DNA of 47,072 bases, taken from the NCBI RefSeq assembly GCF_000337455.1, contig NZ_AOIU01000023.1, forward strand, positions 121,274 through 168,345, given 5' to 3'. The stretch comes from Halosimplex carlsbadense 2-9-1 (lineage in GTDB: Archaea > Halobacteriota > Halobacteria > Halobacteriales > Haloarculaceae). The first letter of the stretch is position 1. Each line of letters begins with the position of its first letter. The notes below the pieces were generated by a model. The model was not told the DNA's origin and ran no database searches. It saw nothing but the letters and a program-made list of their open reading frames with translations. Shown here one piece after another: positions 26,006-33,453 of this stretch. The position numbers and the translations under genes are program-made.

Positions 26006-26139
26006 TCGACCCCCGTTCTCACGATTGTAACCCGTTATTACTTCGAAAAACGGCAGTTTCGAACTGTCTCGGCGGTGATCGACTCCGGTTCTCGATTCCG
26101 ACGCCGTCCCGGTAGCCAGTCAGTACCGGCAGCGGTAGA

Positions 26140-26149
26140 TTTATACTGC
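26140..26149 (+). promoter_or_regulatory. TATA box TTTATACTGC before the winged-helix gene
   Basis: The decamer tttatactgc lies about 30 bases before the ATG at 26174, the leaderless distance. The identical decamer recurs at 27079-27088 upstream of the archaellin gene. This suggests that the two promoters share recognition or were copied. Confidence 0.6.
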
Positions 26150-26173
26150 GGTGAATATACCTTTTGATAACGG

Positions 26174-26509
26174 ATGGCTTCAGCCGAGATCCTTCAGACA
26201 CTGGGGAACAAATACAGCGCAGAGATCCTGGACGCGACCGACGAGCCCCAGTCGGCCCAGGAACTGAGTGACGAACTCGGGATCCCGATCGCCACCTGTT
26301 ATCGCCGGATCGACGAGTTGACCGAGCACAACCTGCTCGAGCTCCACGACAACATCCTCTCGGACGATCGCCGGCGTATCAAGGTGTATCGGCGAAACGT
26401 CGACCAGGTCCACATCGACTTCGAGGAGTCGTTGACAGTCGAAGTCGAGGAACGGACAGAGGTCACGAACAAGCTCGACGAAGCCTGGCGGACACTCTCT
26501 GAAAGCTGA
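26174..26509 (+). CDS. Winged helix-turn-helix transcription factor
   Basis: The 111-residue protein opens MASAEILQTLGNKYSAEILDA and has a helix-turn-helix centred on QELSDELGIPIATCYRRIDEL (about 28-48). A wing region (LHDNILSDDRRRIKVYRRN) and a C-terminal helix (EERTEVTNKLDEAWRTL) follow. The GIPIAT-YRRI pattern is shared by ArsR-like euryarchaeal regulators. Its small size and position between che genes and the archaellin gene invite comparison with EarA, an activator of archaellum genes in Methanococcus, but identity with EarA is not shown by this sequence. It is cytosolic, probably dimeric, and has no visible ligand-binding domain. Confidence 0.85.
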   Translation: MASAEILQTLGNKYSAEILDATDEPQSAQELSDELGIPIATCYRRIDELTEHNLLELHDNILSDDRRRIKVYRRNVDQVHIDFEESLTVEVEERTEVTNKLDEAWRTLSES

Positions 26510-26673
26510 CTCGCGCGTGGGCGCACGGGCGCGACAGCTCCATCCCCCAGTTCCGTTCCTCCTCCAACGTCGAACCCCGGCGGGGAGCGCCGGTGTCGCG
26601 ACGAATATAGCACTTCAGAGGCTGAATCGCCGTTTTAATCGGTGATTATCACGGGAGATATTTTCGAGAGTGG

Positions 26674-26685
26674 ATTTAATACGGG
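26674..26685 (+). promoter_or_regulatory. Promoter of the small membrane protein gene (TTAATACGGG)
   Basis: The box atttaatacggg lies about 30 bases before the GTG at 26708 and decides that start. The decamer ttaatacggg is repeated exactly at 27162-27171 before the archaellin gene. Confidence 0.55.
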
Positions 26686-26707
26686 GTATCGAGAAGGCCG
26701 ATACAAC

Positions 26708-26992
26708 GTGGTTTCAGTGATAGAGATCCTCTACGCCGTCTCGACGGTCGTGTTCGTCGTCGCCGGGCTGACGATGGTCGGGATGGCCATGCGCGCGTAC
26801 GTGAAGACATCACGACAGGCGATGTTGCACCTCTCGCTGGGGTTCTCGCTGGCGGTGGCCGGCGCCGCGTCGACGATGATCAGCGCCTTCCTCACGGGCT
26901 TTACCGGCACCCGGTCGCTGTTGCTGGTCAACAGCGGCCTGACGACATTCGGGTTCCTCTTCGTCATGTACAGTCTCGTCATCTACGAGTGA
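26708..26992 (+). CDS. Three-helix membrane protein (DUF7521-like)
   Basis: The protein has 94 residues from the GTG at 26708 (reads MVSVIEILYAVSTVVFVVAG). Three membrane segments follow: about residues 3-25, 37-60 and 70-92. Between the first two is the loop RAYVKTSRQAMLHLSLGF. The arrangement matches a small haloarchaeal membrane family of unknown function that often occurs with winged-helix genes. The longer in-frame start at 26642 would place coding sequence over the best TATA box, so the shorter form is preferred. It sits between the winged-helix and archaellin genes on the same strand, which hints at a regulatory pair with the former. Confidence 0.75.
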   Translation: MVSVIEILYAVSTVVFVVAGLTMVGMAMRAYVKTSRQAMLHLSLGFSLAVAGAASTMISAFLTGFTGTRSLLLVNSGLTTFGFLFVMYSLVIYE

Positions 26993-27078
26993 GCAGTCGG
27001 CCCGGTAGCGGCCGACCTCTTTCAGTTATCGTTACGAGGTCTCGTATTTCGAGCCGTTCTTGAATTGGTGCGTTAAAG

Positions 27079-27171
27079 TTTATACTGCCCATTTTCGACA
27101 GTGAAACCGCGATTTCGGCTGGAGATTACCGTTTTCAAGAACGATATTCGGTAGGATACCCTTAATACGGG
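27079..27171 (+). promoter_or_regulatory. Two candidate promoters of the archaellin gene
   Basis: The 238-base gap before the archaellin gene has a distal TATA-like box tttatactgc (27079-27088) and a proximal one cttaatacggg (27161-27171). The proximal box would give a leader of about 40 bases before the ATG at 27231. Both decamers are exact copies of promoter boxes of the two genes upstream (26140 and 26676). Dual promoters would allow separate control of filament synthesis. Confidence 0.5.
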
Positions 27172-27230
27172 CGAAGTGAACGTTTCGGGTAAGTCCGAGT
27201 CGCGCAGTACGCTCGGGCGGATACAAACCC

Positions 27231-28571
27231 ATGTTCGACAATACAACGACGGAACGGCCGACCGACCGCGGGCAGGTCGGGATCGGGACCCTCATCGTGT
27301 TCATCGCGATGGTCCTGGTCGCCGCCATCGCGGCCGGTGTCCTGATCAACACCGCCGGCTTCCTGCAGTCCAGTGCGGAGCAGACCGGCGAGGAGAGTAG
27401 CCAGCAAGTCACCAACCAGCTGCAGGTCATCGGGACCACGGGGCAGATCACGGCTGGTGCATCGTCCGCTGAGGATACTGGTCTGCTCGTGACCTTTCAG
27501 GGAAGCAGTGGTGGTACAACCGAGAACTTCCTTGGGGAGACCACTGTGACTGTGACCGAAACTGCGTCTGCAGCGAACACTCTCGGTGACAGCAGTGGTA
27601 CTACTGACAACCAGATCTCCTTCACTAGCGGCGAGTCGAAGGATCTGGTTTTCAACCCGATCAACGAGAGCGCCTACGGTGTCGAAGAAGCGAACGGTGA
27701 CGCTTCGTTCGTCGTTAACATCGGTACTGGCGAAGAGCTGACCGCTGGTTCCGACGGGTTCAACCTTGCACTGCCTGACGGCCTCGGGTCCACGTCGACT
27801 GTCAGCATCGCCTCCACGCTCGACACCGAGACCATCGAGCTGAAGGTCTCGCAGCTGACCTACGACGACGGGACGAGTTCGATCGACATCCTCGACGAGG
27901 GCGAATTCAGCCTTTCGGCACAGGCGTCGACCGTCGACATCTCGGACGGCACGGGCGACAGTATTACCGTTGACGTCGACAGCAGCGAAGTGGACATCGG
28001 CGTTGAGGTCCTCGAAGACGATAGCGACCTCTCGGATAACACCTACCGACTGACCGGTCCTGACGGGCAGACGCTGGAAGTCGACCGTGGTAGTAGTGAA
28101 CTCGTGTCGTTCACCGAGGACGTTGTTCTCAGTAACGACGGGACTGACGTCCAGCTCAGCACCGGGGACCTCGCAGACACGCTCTCACTGGTTGATGCCA
28201 ACGACGCGGGCATCGATCCCAAGGTCGGTAACATCGAGGTCATCGTCACCCAGTCGCCGGGTGCCGACGACATCGACATGAGCCAGACGACGATCAGCTT
28301 CATCGCACCTGACGGCAGCCACGACCTGACGTACTCCGACAGCGAGACGCCGGCCGAGGACTCCGAGTTCGTCCTCAAAGCGGTCCAGGACGAGGACGAC
28401 ACGCTGCCGGTCCTCTCATCTGGCGACCGCTTCACCATCATGGTCGACCCCGGCACGCTGGGCGCGGGCGCAACGGCCGAACTGTCGATCACCACGCCCT
28501 CGGGCGCCACGAAGACCGTGCTGCTCCGCGTGCCCGACTCGCTGGCGAACAAGGAAGCCGTCTCGATATAA
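27231..28571 (+). CDS. arlA: Archaellin (archaellum filament protein)
   Basis: The 446-residue preprotein has a class III signal: a charged start ([14 protein letters not shown]), then a hydrophobic helix beginning [20 protein letters not shown]. Cleavage by the prepilin-type peptidase would fall after Gly14. The N-terminal helix forms the filament core, and the beta-rich remainder is exposed. The final region ([20 protein letters not shown], ending NKEAVSI) is the conserved archaellin C-terminus. It is long compared with many haloarchaeal archaellins (about 200-450). Its middle (about 27440-27760) uses T- and A-ending codons much more than its flanks or neighbours, as expected for a diversified or acquired surface segment. 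Only one archaellin gene lies in the window. The sequon NTT occurs before the cleavage site and NES in the mature part. Confidence 0.93.
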   Translation: MFDNTTTERPTDRGQVGIGTLIVFIAMVLVAAIAAGVLINTAGFLQSSAEQTGEESSQQVTNQLQVIGTTGQITAGASSAEDTGLLVTFQGSSGGTTENFLGETTVTVTETASAANTLGDSSGTTDNQISFTSGESKDLVFNPINESAYGVEEANGDASFVVNIGTGEELTAGSDGFNLALPDGLGSTSTVSIASTLDTETIELKVSQLTYDDGTSSIDILDEGEFSLSAQASTVDISDGTGDSITVDVDSSEVDIGVEVLEDDSDLSDNTYRLTGPDGQTLEVDRGSSELVSFTEDVVLSNDGTDVQLSTGDLADTLSLVDANDAGIDPKVGNIEVIVTQSPGADDIDMSQTTISFIAPDGSHDLTYSDSETPAEDSEFVLKAVQDEDDTLPVLSSGDRFTIMVDPGTLGAGATAELSITTPSGATKTVLLRVPDSLANKEAVSI

Positions 28572-28714
28572 CGTAGCGGCTCCCCTCTCTCTTCTCTGAC
28601 TCTCTGCGGCTCCGATTTCTTCGACGCGCTTGACCGCCGAGTGGCGACGCTAACTGGACAATTTCTGGACTGAGATGAGACGAGTGCTCGCGAGTATTCG
28701 GCCTACGCTACTCG

Positions 28715-29128
28715 TCAGAACCACTGCGCGACTTCCCGCTGGAACCGATCGAACCAGTGCAGGTTCTCTTGGAGAACACCGTAGACGACATCGTGGTCGA
28801 TATCGCCGTACCGGTGAGCCAGGACGTTTCGAAACCCGACGGCCTCCGCTATCCTGTCCTCGGTCTCTTCCGAGATGATTCCCGCGTTCGCGAGCGCTTC
28901 GATCTCTTCTTTCGACATCCCGCTCGGGGAGAGCCCCTCGCTCGCGCGAACGTGCTGAGCGAGATCGACACACGACTGGATCACGTTCATGAGAGTCCGT
29001 TCCACTGCTCGCTAGGTGACCGTGTCGTCGACGTACTCCTCTTTTGGAACGTCGCGCATCTCTCTCAAGTCCTCGGTTTACTCGTGAACCTGCCGCAGTT
29101 TGTCGACGACGACGGCCTCGTCGACCAT
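28715..29128 (-). pseudogene. Broken HepT-like toxin (DUF86), two in-frame stops
   Basis: Read on the minus strand from the ATG at 29128, one frame encodes MVDEAVVVDKLRQVHE, a stop (TAA, 29078-29080), TEDLREMRDVPKEEYV..., a second stop (TAG, 29012-29014), then RAVERTLMNVIQSCVDLAQH to the end. The catalytic-type HepT motif Rx4HxY is intact in RNVLAHRY. HepT proteins are ribonuclease toxins (HEPN fold) paired with MntA. The two nonsense codons sit where the family has ordinary residues. The remaining open part (from the GTG at 29005, 96 residues) lacks the first helix, so it is probably inactive. It directly follows the likewise broken mntA. Confidence 0.88.
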
Positions 29129-29562
29129 CTACGTCTCCCCGCGGGCCAGTCGGTCGATGAACTCGCGGCGCTCGCGTTCCCGGTCGGGCTCGGTCCGCTC
29201 GTACTCCGCTCGCAGTCGCTGTCGACGCTCTTCGACTGTCCGTTCGTCACCGACCAAGATACGGCCGTCCCGGAGCGCCGCGTACGCGACGTACGTCGGG
29301 AGCGAATCGATGTCGCTCACGTCGGCGAATCCGTCCACGTACGTCTGTAGCTCCGCGTCGATCCGGTTCCGGCACCGGAACCGTTCCCGGTCGCCCATCT
29401 CGTCCGGAAACGAGAGCGCGATATCGACATCCGACTTGGCGTCGCCGTTCCGCGAGCGTGCGACCCGAACAGAAGCGCGAACCGGACCGGCGTCTCCCCG
29501 AGGTGGTCCCGCAATCCGTCGATGTCCACCCCATTGGGTAGTCGGTCGTCGGACTGTCCCAT
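29129..29562 (-). pseudogene. Frameshifted MntA-like nucleotidyltransferase antitoxin
   Basis: From the ATG at 29562 the minus strand reads MGQSDDRLPNGVDIDGLRDH then TPVRFALLFGSHARG, the minimal nucleotidyltransferase motif GSxxRG. In this frame the family pattern is lost right after GTAT. It resumes in the neighbouring frame as KSDVDIALSFPDEMGDR, supplying the DxD metal ligands, and continues to the stop at 29129 with ILVGDERTVEERRQRLRAEY. A one-base deletion near 29443-29447 explains this. MntA normally neutralises HepT by adding AMP groups to it. Its stop is immediately followed by the hepT ATG, as in intact pairs. Confidence 0.87.
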
Positions 29563-29583
29563 ACCGTTGGATCGAGTCCCCGG

Positions 29584-29594
29584 TTCTTATATTC
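29584..29594 (-). promoter_or_regulatory. TATA box of the decayed mntA-hepT pair
   Basis: On the minus strand gaatataagaa lies about 28 bases before the ATG at 29562. The promoter therefore appears intact although both genes are broken. Confidence 0.6.
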
Positions 29595-29755
29595 TGCCGA
29601 CGGTCACTGGCTCGGACGACACGGGCACGACAGTCGACCTCGCCCACGACCCCGGTCCGCCTCAGTGCGAGTATCGCCTTCGCCGATCCCCTCGCGCTCT
29701 CTCGATTGATACTCCGGGAGGAACCCTTTAGTCGCCGTCCGAATTTCTCGGAGAC

Positions 29756-30319
29756 ATGCCGAGTCGAAACGGACCAGAGACGGCGCTCGTCGTCGCGACG
29801 GCGGTCCTCGCGCTACTGGCGGTCGCCCCGGTCGGTCCGGCGGCGGCCCAGGAGGACTGTCGCGCCGTCGAAGGTCGACAGGTCTGCGTGCAGGACGTGT
29901 CGCTATCGGACCCGGTGCTCGTCGACGGCGAGCAGGGGGAGATCACGGCGACGATCGAGAACGTCGGCAACGAGACGGCGTCGCCGTCGGTCATGCTGTC
30001 GGTCGCCCAGTCGGCCAACGAGACCGGGATCTATCAGATCGGGCAGCCGGCGCTGGAACCCGGGGAGTCGGTGCAGCTCTCCCAGCCGCTGAACGCGACC
30101 ACCAACGGGACCCACGCCTTCCAGATCCAGCTGCTCGACCCCGAGACGCGCGTGCGGTTCGACACCTCGGAGCCGGTGACGCTCGAAGTCGTCGACGAGG
30201 CGCCGCCGGGGCTCGGCGGGCCGGTCGACCGCGTCGAACTCGCGGTCGGGGGGCTCGCCCTCGCGCTGGTCGGGTTCGCGGCGGTGGGGTACCGGGTCGT
30301 CGGTGAGTATCGCGAGTGA
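29756..30319 (+). CDS. Exported CARDB-like protein with C-terminal membrane anchor
   Basis: The 187-residue protein has an N-terminal signal (hydrophobic residues 10-30, then AAAQEDC), an immunoglobulin-like extracellular domain, and a C-terminal membrane helix (VELAVGGLALALVGFAAVGY) followed by a short charged tail. The domain pattern (LVDGEQGEITATIENVGNE, LEPGESVQL, GTHAFQIQLLDP) is like CARDB modules. Two cysteines (about 40 and 48) may be disulfide-bonded. The possible N-glycosylation sequons NET (twice), NAT and NGT fit surface exposure. It lies in the che/arl region ahead of cheY and is oriented with the arl operon. A role in motility is only positional inference. Confidence 0.78.
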   Translation: MPSRNGPETALVVATAVLALLAVAPVGPAAAQEDCRAVEGRQVCVQDVSLSDPVLVDGEQGEITATIENVGNETASPSVMLSVAQSANETGIYQIGQPALEPGESVQLSQPLNATTNGTHAFQIQLLDPETRVRFDTSEPVTLEVVDEAPPGLGGPVDRVELAVGGLALALVGFAAVGYRVVGEYRE

Positions 30320-30421
30320 CCGACTGTCGGTCACGGACCGGAATCCGCGCGGACGGATCCAGCGTGTTGCGGCCGTCAGACGCGGCGACGGAATTATCAG
30401 TCCCCATGGTCAAGGGAGGGT

Positions 30422-31003
30422 ATGGCACGCCGTTCGGACGACCGCGGTGACACCGACGAGGGGGGGATCCTCTCGCCCGACGAGCTCGACATCAGCCAGG
30501 ACGAGCACGTCGCGGAGATCGACGACGGCCGCTACGTCGTCTCGCCGAGCGACCCGATCGACGACGTGGCGGCCGTCGATTCCGGGGGCAGCGGAGCGGG
30601 CACGGAACTGCCACCGGAGCCCGCTTCGGAGCCCGAACCCGAGCCACCGGAGCTGACCGAAGAGGCGGTCCACGAGTTCCTCGCGACCCAGTTCGACGAC
30701 TCGGGGTCGCGCTACGGCTTCGACATCACGGCGACGTTCGACGGGGCGACCCGGCAGCGACAGATGGTCTCGAACGACGTGGTGACGATCTTCGAGAGCC
30801 TCGTGCTGTGGTACGCCCAGCAGATCGACGGAAGGACCCCCGTCGAGGAGGTGCTGGGCATCATGCTGATGGAGGCGAACGTCCCGGTCCGGTACCCGCC
30901 CGCGAGCCTCCAGCGGCTGCTGGAATCGACCGACCTCTCGCCCGACGACTCGATCGCCGAGCTCATCGCCGCCGTCGGCGACGAGGACGGGTTCCGGCTC
31001 TGA
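30422..31003 (+). CDS. Conserved haloarchaeal protein of the che/arl region
   Basis: The 193-residue soluble protein has an N-terminal acidic, low-complexity region (residues 1-80, with EPASEPEPEPPE at about 59-70). A compact C-terminal domain follows (about 81-193) containing YGFDITATFDG, RQRQMVSNDVVTIFESLVLWYAQQID and a helical end VRYPPASLQRLLES. No catalytic motif or DNA-binding motif is visible. It has its own start (ATG 30422 after gggagggt) and stands 126 bases before cheY on the same strand. I recognise no named family; proximity suggests a role in signalling or motor control. Confidence 0.75.
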   Translation: MARRSDDRGDTDEGGILSPDELDISQDEHVAEIDDGRYVVSPSDPIDDVAAVDSGGSGAGTELPPEPASEPEPEPPELTEEAVHEFLATQFDDSGSRYGFDITATFDGATRQRQMVSNDVVTIFESLVLWYAQQIDGRTPVEEVLGIMLMEANVPVRYPPASLQRLLESTDLSPDDSIAELIAAVGDEDGFRL

Positions 31004-31086
31004 GCCGTTTCACGTTCGGGGTCGAACCGCTCCCCTGAAACCCGACGCCCCTCGCGGGTGCTATCAATCCCGATAATTTACGGGAA

Positions 31087-31124
31087 GGCTTTATCTGGGT
31101 TTTCGCAGTACGACAGAGGTGATA
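31087..31124 (+). promoter_or_regulatory. Promoter and Shine-Dalgarno sequence for cheY
   Basis: A TATA-like box gctttatctg (31087-31096) lies about 38 bases before the cheY ATG at 31130, and gaggtgat (31117-31124) precedes the ATG at a good distance for a ribosome binding site. Unlike most genes here, cheY therefore seems to have a short leader with a Shine-Dalgarno sequence. Confidence 0.55.
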
Positions 31125-31129
31125 GGCCC

Positions 31130-31489
31130 ATGTCAGACGTATTGATAGCCGACGACTCGGAGTTCATGCGAAACCTGCTACGCGAGATCCTCGAGGAGGA
31201 TCACAACATCGTGGGTGAGGTCGAGAACGGCGTCGAGGCGGTCGAAACGTACAAGGAAGCGAATCCGGACCTGGTGATGATGGACATCGTGATGCCCATC
31301 CGCGACGGGATCGAGGCGACCGACGAGATCAAGACCTCCAATCCGGAGGCGAACGTCATCATGTGTACGAGCGTCGGCCAGGAAGAGAAGATGAAAGAAG
31401 CGGTCAGGGCCGGCGCGGACGGCTACATCACGAAGCCGTTCCAGAAACCGAGCGTCATGGAAGCGATCGAGGACGTCGTCCCGTCATGA
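31130..31489 (+). CDS. cheY: Chemotaxis response regulator CheY
   Basis: The 119-residue single receiver domain shows acidic residues DD (8-9), phospho-acceptor D52 in LVMMDIVMPIRDG, the switch Thr/Ser in IMCTSVGQ (about 80-81), and K102 in YITKPFQKP. CheY-P carries the signal from CheA to the archaellum motor via CheF. The ATG at 31130 (MSDVLIADDSEFM) fits the family start; the upstream extension covers the promoter. It overlaps the cheC start by 4 bases (ATGA), so the cheY-cheC-cheD genes are translationally coupled. Confidence 0.96.
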   Translation: MSDVLIADDSEFMRNLLREILEEDHNIVGEVENGVEAVETYKEANPDLVMMDIVMPIRDGIEATDEIKTSNPEANVIMCTSVGQEEKMKEAVRAGADGYITKPFQKPSVMEAIEDVVPS

Positions 31490-32700
31490 AGGTCGACGTC
31501 CAGTCGCTCGGGACGTTCAACCGCCTGGCTCACGAGGGTGCCGAGCAGGCGACCCAGTCGCTGTGCCAGATGACCGGTCTGGACGCCGTCGTCGACGTGA
31601 CGAAGATCACGCTGGTCGACCGCGCGGACGTGGGCGAACAGCTGGCCGACGGCGAGTACGTCGGCGTCCAGTTCGCCTTCGACGGGGAACTGGCCGGCGA
31701 CACGGTCCTCGTGTTCGACCAGGCCGGTAGCGAGACCATCGTCGAGTCGCTGGTGCCCGGCGGGTCCGACGACGAGGCGATGGCCCGCTCCAGCGTCGAG
31801 GAGATCGGCAACATCATGATGAGCGGGTTCATCGACGGCTGGGCGGACTTCCTGGAGACGACCATCGAACACTCCCCGCCGGAGTACGTGGCGGGCGACG
31901 GGTCGGCGATGCTCCCGGATCCCCCGGAAGACGCGGAGCGCGACCAGGTGTTCGTCTTCAAGAGCGAGATCGAGTGGGTCGGCGAGTCGGTGAGCTTCTA
32001 CATCTACATGTTCCCCGAGTACGACCCGCTCGCGGACGTGATGGCCAAGACCGGCGACACCGAGGACGACGCCATCCCCATCGACAAGCTCGAGGTCTTC
32101 AACGAGATGACCAAGGACGGTACCCAGCAGGCCGCCGCCAACGTCGAGATGATGACCGGGATCGAGACCGAGGCGGAGGTCACTCGGCTCAGCTTCGCGC
32201 CGATCGAGGACGTACCCAAGCAGGTCGGGACCGACACCTACGTCGGGACCGTCGTCGAGTTCACGGGTATTCCCAGCGGCTTCCTCCTCGTGTTGTTCGA
32301 CGAGGCGTCGGCGGTCCACATCGCCGAGGCGATGATGCCGGTCGAGATGGACGCCGACGAGCTGACCGACCAGCACAAGGCCGCCATCGAGGAGCTGGGT
32401 AACATCATGACCTCGGGGTTCGTCGACGGCTGGGCGAACGTGCTCCAGACCTCCGTCGAACACACGCCGCCGCGGCTGGTCCACGACATGGGCCGGGCGG
32501 TCGTCGACCCGCTGGCCGCGCAGGTCGGCCAGCATCAGGAACACGCCTTCATCATCGATTCGGAGATGCGCACCGACGATATCGCCTTCGGGGCCGAGAT
32601 CCACGCCCTCCCGAACGAAACCGAATTACGCCAGGCGCTCGACGAGTTACTCGTCGAACGGGCGGACGAGACCGAAGCCGACGTGGAAACGATCTTCTGA
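31486..32700 (+). CDS. cheC: CheC family CheY-phosphatase, two-domain
   Basis: The 404-residue protein contains two CheC-type halves. Each has the phosphatase signature: SSVEEIGNIMMSGFIDGWAD (first, about 104-123) and AAIEELGNIMTSGFVDGWAN (second, about 300-320). Each has the Glu-x2-Asn pair and a Pro about 22 residues later (SPPEYV; TPPRLV). CheC proteins remove the phosphate from CheY-P and bind CheD. Both sites look intact, unlike homologues where one half is degenerate. It overlaps cheY by 4 bases and precedes cheD by 3 bases. It is cytosolic. Confidence 0.92.
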   Translation: MKVDVQSLGTFNRLAHEGAEQATQSLCQMTGLDAVVDVTKITLVDRADVGEQLADGEYVGVQFAFDGELAGDTVLVFDQAGSETIVESLVPGGSDDEAMARSSVEEIGNIMMSGFIDGWADFLETTIEHSPPEYVAGDGSAMLPDPPEDAERDQVFVFKSEIEWVGESVSFYIYMFPEYDPLADVMAKTGDTEDDAIPIDKLEVFNEMTKDGTQQAAANVEMMTGIETEAEVTRLSFAPIEDVPKQVGTDTYVGTVVEFTGIPSGFLLVLFDEASAVHIAEAMMPVEMDADELTDQHKAAIEELGNIMTSGFVDGWANVLQTSVEHTPPRLVHDMGRAVVDPLAAQVGQHQEHAFIIDSEMRTDDIAFGAEIHALPNETELRQALDELLVERADETEADVETIF

Positions 32701-32703
32701 CAC

Positions 32704-33225
32704 ATGAAAGTATACGACGGGACGACGGCCGAGAGCGAGCCCGCGACCCAGCCCGAACGGGTGAAAGTCGGGATCGCCGAATCGAAAGTCGCGGACGAGG
32801 ACGCCCTGCTCACGACGAGCGGGCTCGGGTCGTGTCTGGGCGTGGCCGTGTACGACCGGTCGACAGCGGTCGCCGGCCTCGTCCACGTCATGCTCCCCTC
32901 GATCGACGAGATGGAGGGCGACAACGACGCGAAGTTCGCCGACTCCGGGATCCGCGCCCTCGTCGCCGACATGGAACGGCGGGGCGCCGACCGCGAGCGC
33001 ATGGAGGCGAAGATCGCCGGCGGCAGCGACATGCTCGACTTCTCCGAGAACGGCTCGGGGATCGGCGTGCGGAACGTCGAGATGGGGCGACGGACCCTCG
33101 CCGAGTTCGACATCCCCATCGTCGGCGAAGACGTGGGCGGCGACCACGGCCGGTCGCTGCGCCTCAAAGCGACCAGCGGCGAACTCGTCGTCAAAAGTGC
33201 GAACCGCGACCCACTCACGCTATGA
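32704..33225 (+). CDS. cheD: Chemoreceptor glutamine deamidase CheD
   Basis: The 173-residue CheD has the catalytic cysteine C44 in TSGLGSCLGVAVYD and the histidine H61 in GLVHVMLP. The later GIGVRNVEMGRRTLAEF segment matches the conserved IGxRN region. It deamidates receptor glutamines and partners with CheC. An N-terminal extension of about 18 residues is acidic and not conserved. It is the last gene of the cheY-C-D set; the arl operon starts 228 bases downstream on the same strand. Confidence 0.95.
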   Translation: MKVYDGTTAESEPATQPERVKVGIAESKVADEDALLTTSGLGSCLGVAVYDRSTAVAGLVHVMLPSIDEMEGDNDAKFADSGIRALVADMERRGADRERMEAKIAGGSDMLDFSENGSGIGVRNVEMGRRTLAEFDIPIVGEDVGGDHGRSLRLKATSGELVVKSANRDPLTL

Positions 33226-33393
33226 ATGTCGGGGTTCGGTCAATTCCGTCCGACGCGCGTCCGACGGGTGCGCGGTCGAAGCCCCTGGAAGCCCGCTTCT
33301 TTCTCCGTCCTCGCCGCGAAATTTACGTCCGACGTTTCTTTCCGCTCGCTCGCCGTTAGTTCAACGCTGGTAGCCTCGAATTAACGCGTCTAT

Positions 33394-33407
33394 TATCAGT
33401 AATGATA
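33394..33407. promoter_or_regulatory. Palindrome upstream of the arl operon
   Basis: The sequence tatcagtaatgata is a perfect inverted repeat (tatca and tgata around gtaa), 47 bases before the arlCE ATG in an AT-rich stretch. It could be an operator or part of the arlC promoter. No clear TATA box lies at the leaderless distance; acgatacattg (about 33413-33423) is the best candidate. Confidence 0.4.
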
Positions 33408-33453
33408 CCAGAAACGATACATTGAAGGGTGTTAGAGCGGACTTACCGACGTA

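Noticed and set aside
26642..26707. Longer N-terminus of the small membrane protein from the GTG at 26642
   Set aside because: It would put the best TATA box inside the coding sequence, and the extra residues do not resemble the rest of the family.
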